Assembly: GCA_015179025.1 (NCBI GenBank)
Contig: WHUX01000185.1
Location: forward strand, 1 to 64,000
Reading direction: 5' to 3'
Length of the DNA: 64,000 nt
Source of the DNA: Terfezia claveryi
Lineage: Eukaryota; Ascomycota; Pezizomycetes; Pezizales; Pezizaceae
Part shown: positions 9,669 through 20,290 of the stretch, one piece after another
How the letters are laid out: every line of letters begins with the position of its first letter
Position numbering within the stretch: the first letter of the stretch is position 1
Notes under the pieces: generated by a model
What the model was told of the DNA's origin: nothing
Database searches by the model: none
The model's input: the letters and a program-made list of their open reading frames with translations, nothing else
Program-made: the position numbers and the translations under genes

Positions 9669-11505
9669 TATTTTTTTTTTCTGATGAAAAACCCATTACT
9701 CATATGCGGTCCCGTTGGGGGGCCCATGATGAGCCACCCGGAAACTAGTCTCGTGCCGGAAACCTGGGTGGCTTCAGGAACATGACAAGTTGATCTACCG
9801 GGTCCGCGCTAAGTACATACAAATATCGAGTATGGTCTGGGAACTCCCATGCTGTCATTAAACAGCTTCACCAAATGACGCCAATTGGGCCTAACTGGAG
9901 CCTGACGCAAGAAGATGAATTAAAGGAAGGTGAACTAAATAACTGAAGGAGCTCGTAGGAATAAGAGTTGGAGCAGAACTAATGGAACTGGTAAACTCGT
10001 GGAAATAACCGAACTAAAGGGAACTCGACGATTAGGCCTGGCAAAGAGGCTCGAGTTTTTATCATATATTTGGGGGCTCGTGCCCAGGCCAAGAACTCGT
10101 CGAAACTTGTGAAACTCGTGAGGAAAGAACTTAAGGAAACTCGTAAAAAAGGAAACTCGCGAAAATCTGACACCCTTCCCCTTGAGAAGCTCACCATAGG
10201 GGAATTGAAAGAAAGGCTTCCGTAGTTCTCTCCCCCTTCCTTTATCCAGTGCTTCCCATGTGCGCTTGTCCCTCAGAAGGCTGGCTCTTGCTCGCGTAAA
10301 CCCAGAGCACTCGAAGGTGATGTGCTGTGCGCCCTCTACCAGCCATCCACTTTGCCGATGCGGTGCAGCCAGATATTCTGAGGCCCCCGGATCCATGTAT
10401 AGGCAGAGAGAGCCTGTCGTCCTCATTCGCACCTTCGCATCCCAAAGTCCGCCTTGGACCCAGCCTCATAGCCCTGGAGGCCGCTCGTAGGCCGCCTTCT
10501 CTTGCCGTGCGGATTGAGCTGGCCTAGGTGTGATTCCAGCGTGGCCCTGAGGTCCGCCTTCTCATTGAGATCGATCCCTAACCCAACCTAATGTTCTTCT
10601 TATCTGCGGAACGAACTAAGGACGCTTTGATCTCTGTCTCGATGCCCGACCGCGGGGGTGCTCCTCGGCTCATGTTGGAGATGGCCTGTATTGCAACTTG
10701 GGCGTCCGAAAAGATGTGACCATCTTCTCAGTATTGAAGGCTAGGCGTACCTATGGCCTGGAGCTTGCCATCCGCCACCGTGGCCATATCCCCCAGGTAA
10801 CCCCTGTTAGAAGCTTCTAGGCCGTCCTTCCTATCTGTGCTGTAAATTCCACTGGCGACCATCCCTTTTCTACCCGTGCCATCTGTGAAGCAAACCCTCC
10901 AGCCTTTATCTAGGATGGACCCTACCTCCGCAGTTATCTAGCGCACCCCTCCGCAGACCAATAGGCTTGGTGCTTAGACCTCTCGGAGGTTGGGTCGATG
11001 ATGCCTTGGTGGATGACGGAGAAAGTCCTGTTAGTGCGGGTTCACTGAGGTCTTATAGAATGCATCCGCGATGGGGCGGTTCTAGCTGGAATGCGGGTCG
11101 CGGCTGTCACGCAATGTGGTGTCCGCCTCTCGAAGGTCGTCAGTTAGTCCTGCAGTGGCTCGACATCAGCGATCCAGCTCAGTTTCTCATGGCTACTCCC
11201 GTGGAACCCCCGTGATCTTCCTCAAGGCCTAGTCCTGTGCCAACCAAGGCCTGGTATTCTAGCCCCTAGTCTGGTTGCACGACCCTCCTCTATGACGTAT
11301 TGGTTCTCGCTTGGAGGCTATGCCTGGTCTGTTGAACAACTCGGCACCCCAGGTGAAAATCGTTCTACTATAATAGCCATGATGCAGATGGCTCTGAGGG
11401 CTTTTGGGCTCATTGCGCCGTTGGAATTCCGAATTCCCAAGCCTGGTCAAGAACGGTAGGAGGACCATGCCTAAGTTGCGAGCATGATGGCTGAGCATCG
11501 AGTAT
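9669..11505 (-). pseudogene. Tad1-like LINE remnant: 3' UTR and ORF2 C-terminus
   Basis: On the minus strand the element ends in a poly(A) (T-run 9671-9680). It carries the tail AGTAATGGGTTTTTC, GGTTTCCGGCACGAG and a 3' UTR with CATGGGAGTTCCC. The coding remnant above it reads AEHITFECSGFTRARASLL-like (zinc-motif end, about 10320-10270). Further up are IFSDAQVAIQAISNMSRG (RNase H, about 10715-10660), CFTDGTGRKGMVASG (about 10890-10850) and TWGAELFNRPG (end of RT, about 11350). Several stops and frame changes separate these. The 3' UTR includes repeated AACTCGTGAAACTCGTG words. It is dead but one of the longest LINE copies here. Confidence 0.75.
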
Positions 11506-11509
11506 TCAC

Positions 11510-12120
11510 TGACTCAACCTTACTACTCTACCTGGGATCCCCCCCAAGCCAATTGTAGTCCTTATAGGTAGTAGGTTATATAGTCAGTGTAGAAACCCCA
11601 AGAGAAGACCATGGCGAAACCGAAAATAAAGGTTATATACAGAGTTATTGCACAACAACAGCCTGAACACCATCAATTATGGTGTACTTGTTAACCTTTA
11701 TCTAACCCTTGTAACCAAAAACCCTCAACCAGCACCTAATCAATGGGTTTGGAAGATAAAACTGCATATACTCCAGCTACTCGACATAATACAATCACCT
11801 TAGCCAATGCTGCTCAGCAGGCATCTACAACAACTCGAGTTTCCCGATGCTACAAAAATGACTTAAAATGTCCCATTTATTGTCATACCAGAAGACTAGC
11901 AGATCTAGTGTTGTTTAGCAGATCATGACTGAAGAAACCTCTCAGCCCTAGCTGAATGAACACAAATTGGACTATTACAAATCCCCAATTGGCCTGCCCG
12001 GAGGATTGACCCAATCGACCCAGAACCTGATGCAGCTGTTACACGTCGCACAGCCCCCATGCCAGCTTCTGGTCGTTATTTCCTACGGGGGCATCAATGA
12101 TAGCCTAGTTGTATATTCAA
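11510..12120 (+). repeat. Unclassified retroelement-like repeat R2, copy 1
   Basis: The copy at 16085-17210 is the same sequence inverted. Shared blocks are CCAATTGTAGTC with GGTTATATAGTCAGTG (about 11550-11600), ATTATGGTGTACTTGTTA (about 11675), the AACAATCACTTTAGCCAATG-like stretch and a coding-like segment ending VTRRTA (about 12010-12050). A 61-codon ORF starts at 11743 (MGLEDKTAYTPATRHNTITL). It could be the 5' part of an LTR element (leader plus N-terminus of gag), but I see no diagnostic domain. Confidence 0.5.
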
Positions 12121-12299
12121 GCCAATGACAAGGACAAAGCACACCCAGTGGTGTTAACCCAAGGCAGCATGGCGAGGCTAATAAACCGAACAAAGGATCA
12201 AAGCCCAAAGGTACCAGCGCTAATCATCTGAAACAACCTGCCGCTATTTGGACAGCAAAAGGGGGCCAACAGCAAGCAATATCCCGATGTATACCTATC

Positions 12300-12495
12300 T
12301 GTTCTTGTCCGTTGCGGAATTCAGCCCATTTCGGAACGGCCGCCCATTCCGGAATGGACACGTAATTTGCGGAATTGCAGGGCCGTTCCGGAATGGCATT
12401 ATGTGCACTGTGGGCAGTGTATGAGGGCAAATTCAGTGAAAACTGAGTCTATTATTTATACATAACAAAAGCTCAAACCTCATGATTCACTGCGA
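12300..12495 (+). repeat. Repeat R3, copy 1, rich in TTCCGGAA-type palindromes
   Basis: Between 12310 and 12400 the words CGGAATT, TTCGGAACGG, ATTCCGGAATGG and GTTCCGGAATGGC recur at short spacing. The segment from about 12370 to 12490 is repeated in the same orientation at 17466-17590 (GTGCA...GTATGA..GC..A.T...TGGAAAC, then CAAAGGCTCAAACCTC). It may be part of an LTR or promoter; no partner structure confirms that. Confidence 0.45.
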
Positions 12496-12960
12496 AAGAA
12501 TTCCATAATACCTCTCATTAACAGTACTATAGGTCTTGCTCTTTGCTACACACGAAGAACTGATAGCAGCTGGAATAAATGGATGGGTACTCGAGTAAGA
12601 GAGGGTATTGGAAATACTCTCGACCCATAGAAGGATCACTAGCTAGAACGTGTCAGTTTGAATTTCACAAGGAGAAAGGAAAAAGATAGAGATAACAGAC
12701 AGGCCGGTCTTAATTAGGAAAGAAGGATATAAGGGGCTGGGAACTCTGGAGGAATATGTTTTTTCTAGAGAACTAGGACCATAGCATCAGGACTATAGCG
12801 ATCTCTAGATAACTCTATTATTGTTACTTTGAATACAGAAAATCTCTTCTCTTCATGATTTCTCACTCATTTAATCTCGTAATCTTACATAGACTTCTAC
12901 TACAATGATATCTATTCTATGATCTAGAATAAAATCCTATGGTGGTAAAGTTCAATCCAA
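12496..12960. other. Non-genic stretch, no gene seen
   Basis: There is no supported gene. GTCGAGAGTATTTCCAATAC (reverse strand, about 12600-12630) faintly resembles the start of the copia LTR at 38588. Confidence 0.35.
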
Positions 12961-13224
12961 CTATAGTCCATGAACATGTGCGATAACATCAAATACATCG
13001 TGCTCCAAAATCACCCGCCCCCCATCATTATTTTTGCCAGAAATAAAATACAGTGCATCACTGCGCAGCTCATATTCATTTAATGCCTTCCACCGCAGTG
13101 TGATTTCTGGAAAATCACCCGCTGAGGCCTTCAAGCTTAAGTCTCGTAGGTTGATTTTGCGATAAGTACCTAGGTAGTCCTTGTGATTTGTACTTGAATT
13201 GGCATTTATGGAATTACTTCTCAA
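12961..13224 (-). pseudogene. Possible retroelement integrase leader fragment
   Basis: An 87-codon open stretch without an ATG at its start has protein-like composition: FPEITLRWKALNEYELRSDA, then ISGKNNDGGRVILEHDVFDV and IAHVHGL before a stop. The pattern GGRV..E.D..D.I...H is reminiscent of the region just before the zinc-binding HHCC motif of gypsy-type integrases. That is a resemblance only, with no catalytic residues present. It may equally be an exon of an unknown gene. Confidence 0.3.
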
Positions 13225-14282
13225 AGGCCAACCGAGATTTACTACTTATTGTATTCAAATACCCCTTCAAACTTAGTAGTGCAGTACCAGCGAATGCTTC
13301 AATTGCACTCGAGATGGAGGAGAACCAAGGGGGATGAACTGATCCAAATTAATACCGCCATTATCATCTGGAACTGACATTATGGTAAGAGCGGGAATGT
13401 CGCTGTATGCTGGTAGTAGTAATGTCTCGGTGCGCAGAGTATGTTGCATTGAACAGTATTGCTGTGTTGCAATGAAGAAATCTTTTACCGACTAGTTAAG
13501 TACTTAAAAGCTTCAATTCCATGGTGGACTGGATTCAGAACATATCCATAGATCGAAACGAGCAATATAAGCGAAGTGGCACATACAATATAGGTAGCAG
13601 GAAATATAGGAAACCTCCTGAACTCATCATGGGTCCGAACGCATGAGCCGCTGTTGAGCCAAATAGTCTCGTAACTCTTACAGTAGGTTAATGTTAAATC
13701 TCTAGAAGGAAGTGGACTATTTCGACTTCTAAACCGATACTTTAATATAATACTATTTGGGCAGCTTGGATTATACGGCACTGTACAATCTTTTTATAAG
13801 AACAAAGGCAATACCACCAGTATATAGAGGTGCACAGTTACAGCTCATTGTAGTTCCCTGAAAGCATATTTAGGGCGGATGTTCCGAATGATAACTTTAA
13901 CGGAAGCGCAAAAGTTGTATATAGTACGGTTCATGCGCCCAAACGGCATATAGTTTAAGGCTGTGATATAAGTTCTAAATTCCTAGACAGCCTACCACGA
14001 TATTGAAGAACCAGACTAGCGGAATATATACCATACAGAGGGTCGTGCTAACTAGACTACATACAGGGACTATTCACAAATTCTCATGAAGGGCATTGGG
14101 GTTGCACAGGAGCCCGAAAAACGTTAACGCACTTGACTGGGGTTTGCGGGGAGCAGATTCCTGCGGGTCTTTTTTTTCTTTTAGGATCGAGCTTCGGTCA
14201 GGCCTCCGTGGGTCATCGGACGCAAGCCCGTTAATGAACATAGGGCCTCGATTCACTTTAGTTCTTTGTATTTAGCGTTTCG
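13225..14282. other. Non-genic stretch, no gene seen
   Basis: Minus-strand open stretches at 13485-13781 and 14074-14256 have no recognisable motif. I see nothing else supported. Confidence 0.4.
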
Positions 14283-14400
14283 GACCTGGCAGATTAACTT
14301 GCCTTGTCCATGAATCCACCCAGGTTTCCGGGTGTATCATCATCGTCCCCCTTATGGGACCGCATATGAGTAATAAGTTTCTCTAAAAATAAAAAAAAGA
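14283..14400 (+). mobile_element. 5'-truncated LINE 3' tail
   Basis: GACCTGGCAGATTAACTTGC, CCACCCAGGTTTCCGGGTG, CCCCCTTATGGGACCGCATA and TGAGTAATAAGTTTCT then an A-rich end represent the common LINE tail in nearly full form (about 115 bp). Confidence 0.7.
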
Positions 14401-14574
14401 GCACAAGCCAGCGGTAGAGAGTCTGGTTCAAACGTTCTTTTGTTTGGGTGGCGACCAGTTTCAAACGGACAATGACATGTAAATGCATATAGAAAGTAAA
14501 ACACATAATGAACATCAAGATAAACAATATGATTCCGGTGCGGCTATTCCATCCACCAAGTGAAACCGATCCTT

Positions 14575-15760
14575 TAAACTTCAAACGATCTACCGAGAGG
14601 CTTTTGTAGATGGCCCAAACAGCAAATTTCAATGACTGAATGCAAACCATATTGTCAAACTGAAGATTCCACACTCATTGAATTACGTCCCTATTGTTAT
14701 GTACGACACTGATTTACAAAACATGCCAAACTCGGCTTGATCGACCCATTGCTGCTTAATGTAACCCCAATTGTCTAACCTACAAAGGAATTACTTGCAA
14801 ACCGTCGACTTTCTTTAAGAATAATTGCGGACCAATTTCAAACCCTAGCATGCCATTGATAACATACATGTAACGTCCTCAATAAGACCACAATATAATG
14901 AATATAACTAGTCTAGCAATGAGACCATACTCTATCCACAGCCCATATAAACCCTCCCAACCCCAGCACAGAAAGAAGACTACATCCCTCAAAACAGCCA
15001 CCCAACAGTAACTCCACTCCACAGAAAGTCTTTACCATAACCAACAACTTCACAGTCTCAACAGCCTCTACAAAACCTATTCAAATGCCTTCCCCTGGAC
15101 ACATCAATGTTCCTCATGTTGACCATGAGTACAACAAGTGCCAATGTCGAGCAATCTCCCTAGAACACCACTCAGCTTGTCCACTTAAGGAAAAGAAAAA
15201 GAAAGGAACTCAAGCAGAAGAAGTATATGACATCGTCGTGGAGGAAGAAAAAACCGCTGATGATGAAGGAACACATAGTCTGGGAGATGTTGTCCAATGG
15301 TATGAGCCCCCAAACCACCCTCACAAGATCGACAATACTGATATCGATGATATAGTAACAAACCACTCCCTACCGAGGAATTGTCGGCCACAGCAATACC
15401 TAAACAAAATACACCTCCTACATCAACCTTATGCAATAAGGAAGATACCATCGATCGGGCATGGAAGAACTACCGACAACATCGAGTTCTCCACTGGTCG
15501 GTATGCAATGACTACTATTGTTCGGCGCATGGCAGTGATCTCCAGATGAAGAATCGCTACCCCCAGTACAATAGTTGCTCAATTTGCGGAGGAGACCATT
15601 ACTCTTTACATTGTGAACTTGCTAAGGATGTATTGGAAAAAGAGAAGGAATACCGGAAGCAAAATCGGAATACATGGAATCGCAATGCAGAAACCAATTA
15701 GGACAGTTGGAAGTCTAGGAATTATCGGGGTAGAGCTATATGGCAAATACTGTAATTATT
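14575..15760 (+). pseudogene. Repeated ORF with zinc-knuckle-like motif (element X, copy 1)
   Basis: A promoter-like TATATAAACCCTCCCAACCC (about 14945) precedes a 154-codon ORF (15085-15549). A second frame (15381-15701, 106 codons) carries AWKNYRQHRVLHWSVCNDYY, then CSICGGDHYSLHC (CX2CX3HX4C, one residue short of a classical CCHC knuckle) and the charged tail LEKEKEYRKQNR. The second frame is the one conserved in the copy at 17.7-19.07 kb, so the first ORF has probably slipped frame. The upstream 500 bp are conserved too (CAAACGATCTACCGAGAGGC). It may be a gag-like protein of an unclassified retroelement: copy 2 runs straight into a gypsy gag. No protease, RT or integrase is attached. Confidence 0.5.
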
Positions 15761-16084
15761 ATTATGTCGTCTTTATAGAAAATCTTAAGTAATTACTACA
15801 AAGTAGACTGGGTATTTCAGCTAGTGCTCCAAAATAAATACCCGAGAACAATCGTTGGTATCACGTAGTCTCTAAGAGACATGGGCCAGTCGGCTCTTTC
15901 AAGGTGGATCTTGTGTAAAACAGTAAAGTTATTCAGCTAGGAATGTTGTCGTCATTGGAAAGGACATAACAAATATATATGTTCTGGGCTGCTCGCGGGC
16001 AATGTATTTAATTACCGGATTTGGTACATAACGCACTTGAATTAATAACAGTATACCTAACTAGACGTATATCAAATATGCACA

Positions 16085-17210
16085 ACTAGGCTATCATTGA
16101 TGCTGTGCGACGTGTAACAGCTGTATCAAGCTCGGGGTCGATTGGGTCATCCTCCGGGTCATCCTCCAGGCCAATTGGGTTACTATCAAATAGTCCAATT
16201 TGTGTTCTTTCAGGTTAGAGCTGAGAGGTTGCCACGGTCATGATCTGCTGCCGCATTGGCTTTTTTTTCTTATTTTTATTTTATTTTATAGTCTTATACC
16301 CGCAATCGACCTAAGGTCATGACGGGGAGGCAGCATTGGCTAAAGTGATTGTTTGTCGAGTAGCTGGAGTATCTAACAATTACACCATACTTGGCTAATG
16401 ATTGAACAATAATTTTGGCATACCTTTTATTATCAGTTTATATTTTTTTAATATTTTTTTAAACCTCATTTGGAAACCCGGATGGATCCAGCACGAGACA
16501 AGTTAATCTGGCAGGTCCGGCGCGCAGAAATTCAAAAGACTAAGAAGTAACCCCTCGCGAGTAGAAAGAGCTCAAGAACACGAAAACTTCCGTGCTGTGA
16601 TTAACCGGCAATCGCCAGATGACCTCGGGAGGCCTGACTGACGTAACATGAGTGAAGAATTCCGCAAAATAATAAAGCTGAAGTGAAAAAACAAGCGCTG
16701 GTAGGAAATTGCTATTGTACTGCGGAAAAATGCCCTCCTCGTGCCGAGTGTCGATCCCCTCTTTTAGGTAGATGACTAGTGTGGAAGCCGACTTTCCAAC
16801 CCTTCTATCTTCTTGCACTAACCAGCGGATACCCGAAATTTGGGCCATCTGGTTATCTTCTTCATCCAGCAGCGCATCAGTCAGGGCTTGTATTTTGTTG
16901 GGCCCCATGTAGGACTATGGTTCGTGCTTGTGTTTTTAGCTTCTTGGGTTTTGTTTTGTTCGGGGGATTCCGGCGTGGTGTCGCTGCGGGCTCTTTACCT
17001 TTACCCTTTGGTTGGGGGATGGTTAGGGTGTGGAGGTGTTGTCACTTCCGCCGGTTTGCCTTTGCCCTTTGGTAAAGGGGCTGTGGTGCTTCGTGTTGGT
17101 GTATGTTGCCGGGTTTAAGCATGGTCTTTTCTTGGGATTCGTGCACTGACTATATAACCTACTGTAAAGACTACAATTGGCTAGAGGGGTGGTCCCGGTA
17201 GAGTAGTAAG
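16085..17210 (-). repeat. Repeat R2, copy 2, split by a LINE insertion
   Basis: This is inverted relative to copy 1. The homologous parts are 16085-16400 (CACAACTAGGCTATCATTGA, GCGACGTGTAACAGCTG, TGGCTAAAGTGATTGT) and 17115-17210 (TGACTATATAACCTACTGTA, CTACAATTGGCTAGAGG). The intervening 16442-17112 is a separate LINE-derived insert. A T-rich stretch (16261-16291) inside the left part may be another small retroposed tail. Confidence 0.55.
16442..17112 (-). mobile_element. Internally deleted LINE: ORF1 start fused to 3' UTR
   Basis: The minus strand has an ATG at 16908 opening a 122-codon ORF. Its first ~55 residues (MGPNKIQALTDALLDEEDNQ, ISGIRWLV, VGKSASTLVIYLKEG) look like ORF1 of fungal Tad1-type LINEs, which carry an RWL...GK..SS.V.YL motif. 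After that the sequence joins the standard LINE 3' UTR and tail (GCCTCCCGAGGTCATC, then GCCGGACCTGCCAGATTAAC, then A-rich). Upstream 16909-17112 would be the 5' UTR. So about 670 bp keep both ends and lack all of ORF2: a non-autonomous LINE derivative, inserted in repeat R2. The ORF1 call rests on motif resemblance. Confidence 0.6.
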
Positions 17211-17439
17211 GTAGAGTAGTAAGATAGAAAGGTAAATAAACCGGTAGAAAACCAAGGGAAGGTGTTGTAATGTATTGATATTGAGGATTGAATAAATCTC
17301 ACATAGAGGATCTCAGCTAGGTTTTTAAATTATGAATACATCAACAAACTGCCCAACCCAGATTGATATCTTATGTTGGACTATTATTTCACATTAGATT
17401 TATTTACCGACTTCAGTAAGCAATTTCTTGCCAGCCAGT

Positions 17440-17620
17440 GTATATTCTAATACAGTGTGAAATTCAGTCCATCGGAATGGACTATCCAGTTGCGGTATCT
17501 CCGGAATGGCACATATGTGCAATGTATGAAGGCAGATTGAGTGGAAACCAAGTCTGTTATTTACACAACAAAGGCTCAAACCTCCACTTGTTGAATCAAA
17601 TTTCCGCTCCATACTTGGGC
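17440..17620 (+). repeat. Repeat R3, copy 2
   Basis: CATCGGAATGGACTATCCAG, CTCCGGAATGGCACATATGT and CACAACAAAGGCTCAAACCT repeat the segment at 12370-12490 in the same orientation. Confidence 0.45.
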
Positions 17621-17739
17621 TGGCATGATACATGAATGATGCCTTAAGCCAGTATGGCAATGAGTAGTATACAAACGCCTTTCTTTTTTGCACTGGCAGA
17701 CGGTCTCACAGGCCCTCGCATTTGCGCTAACAATAGCTA

Positions 17740-19070
17740 AATAATACCATATTCCCTTTAGTAACCAGTTTAAATAATTTAAGCTTATTAGGATTGCTAT
17801 ACCACTTTACTCTGTCTATTTCACCTCTGTTTCTCACTCTCCCATTTGCGTAGGCAAAACACAAAAATGCTACGTTATTTGGTGAACACAATGAACAAGA
17901 CAATATATGTATGGTACTGACCAAGCAAACCGATTGTTTGCGCACTGCACAATTCAAACGACCTACCGAGACGCTTGCGCCAATCAGGTTAGTGATAACT
18001 CATAAATACACTTAGCGGTTAATTTGCACGTGACTGAAAGCAAACGACGGTAGACTAGTTCGCACCATTGTTATTACTCAACCGGCTTCTAACACACATC
18101 ACACTCAGCTTGATCAATGTATGAACAGTCCCTTGCTGTTAATTCAACCCCATGCAACTCTAGGTATTGTCTAACCACAGCATATATAAACCCGCCAACT
18201 CCAGCACAGAAGAAGACTACACTCCTGGAAGCGGCGATGCAACAGCAACTCAACAAGCCTTCTATCACAGTCAATCACTTCATGGTTTCCACTGCCTAGT
18301 TATCTGCTTGGGCTTCCGGGTGGCTTGTCATGGCCCCCTCACTGGAGTCAATACGAGTTTTAGAGAAAATCCTATAACACAAATTCTTCGTCCACATCAA
18401 CCTTCTCTTCCTGCAAAACCTCCGCCACAAAATACGGCAAAATGCTTCCAGACGTTGACTGTGACTACGGCAAGTGCCGAGGTCGAGAAGAGTCTCCTTC
18501 AGATACCGCCTCCCCTGCCTACTTCAAGAAAGGAAGAGGAAGGAACTTGAGCTGAACAAGAATATGTCTTCGTCGAAGGAGAAGAACTACCAATTCACAG
18601 ACTTCTGCAAAATTCTTCCAAGGGTATGTATCTCAACACTATAGTCACAAATTCGAAAATACTCATATCAATGCGTATAGCTACAAAGCCACTCCCCACC
18701 GGAGGAATTGTGGATCGCAGTAACACCTAAACCGAATAAAATCTTATGCAACAAGGAAGACAACAAGCAAGGAAGAACTTTGGACAACATCGACTACTCC
18801 ACTGGACTGCATGCAATGACTACTTTGCCGGATGCATGCTTGTGACCTCCAGATAAACAACCGATACCCCCTATACAGCATTTCCTCGATGTGCCAAGGA
18901 GCTCATGTTAATTTAAAAATTAGACTGACCTAGAATGTATTGGCGAAAGAGAAGGAGTGGCAGAGGGAAAAGATAACTGAAAGCGCAGAGAAACTAACGT
19001 TTAGAGTTCAAGGCAGTTGGAACGTGAACGACTACCGACGACTACCGGAGTAGGAGCTATTAAGCCAATT
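17740..19070 (+). pseudogene. Element X, copy 2 (decayed, split by a LINE tail)
   Basis: The upstream region matches copy 1 (AACGACCTACCGAGACGCTT; CATATATAAACCCGCCAACT at about 18182), and its first part also matches 22640-22780. The coding remnant reads DVDCDYGKCRGREE near 18450 and GQHRLLHWTACNDY near 18790-18830, matching copy 1. The zinc knuckle is degenerate. The end (GGCAGTTGGAACGTGAACGA, GGAGTAGGAGCTATT) matches 15700-15750 and runs directly into a gypsy gag reading frame. Stops and frameshifts make it non-functional. Confidence 0.5.
18306..18365 (+). mobile_element. LINE 3' tail inside element X
   Basis: CTTGGGCTTCCGGGTGGCTT, TCATGGCCCCCTCACTGGAG and AATACGAGTTTT are a 60-bp version of the common LINE tail, interrupting the element X copy. 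Confidence 0.55.
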
Positions 19071-19139
19071 CCCTCCGACCCAGCGGAACTTCTATCGTAC
19101 CGACGGACCGTTATCGACATATTCACAGCTACCTACAAC

Positions 19140-19616
19140 TAGGCTTGGGCACGATACGTCTCGAGACAAGACGGGGCCAGGTCTCGAGACCTTTGGATAT
19201 CGAGCACCAGCCAACACAATCATAATTATATTCGAACCTGCTAGCTAGCTACAGTACCTAGTTATTATCAATCATCATCATCTTCGCCTTCGACGTCAAT
19301 TTCCTCTTCTATACCCTCTTCTGCTAAACCTCGCTCTAAAATCATCTGAAGTATGAACAGGCGAAACGGAAATCTGGCTCATTGTTCTGATTGTTGATGC
19401 AGGACAGGAAGTGCAGATAATGAGCGGAGAAAGAGTCTAATGAACGGAGAAAGAGAAGAATTAATCTCTACCTTTAAGTACCGAATAACACATATTTATA
19501 AGCGAAGGCTATCGTAGGCTGCTAAACTGATTGTCGCAACCCATGAAAAGAACTTCGCAGCCACTGAACAATTTTCACAAAAAGTCTCGAGATGTCTTGT
19601 CTCGTGCCCAGGCCTA
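19140..19616. mobile_element. hAT-like MITE (477 bp) inserted in a gypsy gag
   Basis: The termini are TAGGCTTGGGCACGA (left) and the inverse TCGTGCCCAGGCCTA (right). The 8-bp flanks CCTACAAC (19132-19139) and CCTACGAC (19617-19624) agree at 7 of 8, as for a hAT target duplication. Subterminal palindromes GTCTCGAGAC occur near both ends (about 19158, 19184 and 19584). There is no transposase ORF. Removing the element and one flank restores an open gag frame across the junction, which independently supports the boundaries. Related termini occur at 32030-32379 and 55729-55868. Confidence 0.8.
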
Positions 19617-20290
19617 CCTACGACATCGGTGCACAACAAGGTGCAGACCTCCAAAAGGCCGAAAAACGAATAAAGTCCGCCGAGGATAGGATTACCATTC
19701 GAAGGTTGACTCGTGCCCTGGACATAGCAGACACCCAAAAGACTCCAAAACCGCAAGAACCTACCAGCCCCCCAAAGTTTAATGGGGATCGGGGTAGGCT
19801 GAAAGCATGGAAAATTTTCGTGCAACTCAAACTCTCCGAGGACCCCGCCAAGTTCCCCACCATTCAACACCAGCTCTCCTATGTCTACGGCCTGCTGGAA
19901 GGTAAGGCCATGACCCTTCATCAAAGCAACTGGGATCGACCTGGTGGATGTTCCAGCCCTGATGGCGATTCTGGACCGAGCCTTTGGGGGATCCAGATCC
20001 CAAAGGAACAGCCAGCCGGGCCCTGCGAAGTCTCAGGGACCGAAATAATGAGCCGTCAACCTATGTCGCGGAATTCTCTAGGTTGGCAGCCGAACTTAAC
20101 TGGAACGACGAGGCCAAACTTGACTAGTTCAAGGACGGCCTCACCTTTGAACTCAAGCAGACTGTCCTGCAACTAAAATACCTTGGAAGAACTTATCGAG
20201 TACGCCAGTCGGGTGGAGGAGCAGATGGCTGCACTCCGAGGCCACCAGAAGACCTTCCCAACCACGACCCCCCGGACGCCCAACTAAGGA
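19617..20290 (+). pseudogene. Ty3/gypsy-type gag (capsid region), frameshifted
   Basis: The reading frame starts left of the MITE (about 19053: AIKPIPSDPAELLSYRR) and resumes at 19617 with DIGAQQGADLQKAEKRIKSA. A retrotransposon gag pattern follows: SPPKFNGDRGRLKAWKIFVQ, then QLSYVYGLLEGKAM (19800-19920). A frameshift near 19935 moves the continuation to another frame, with VDVPALMAILDRAFGG, then YVAEFSRLAAELNWNDEAKL and LEELIEYASRVEEQMAALRG (to about 20240). Two stops also occur (TAA near 20175 and TAG near 20124). No protease or pol follows; the sequence changes to an element X fragment at about 20290. Capsid identity is well supported. Confidence 0.75.

Noticed and set aside
9935..10432. 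165-codon minus ORF as a host protein
   Set aside because: It spans the LINE 3' UTR and C-terminal remnant, where a piece (HITFECSGFTRARASLL) is recognisable as LINE.
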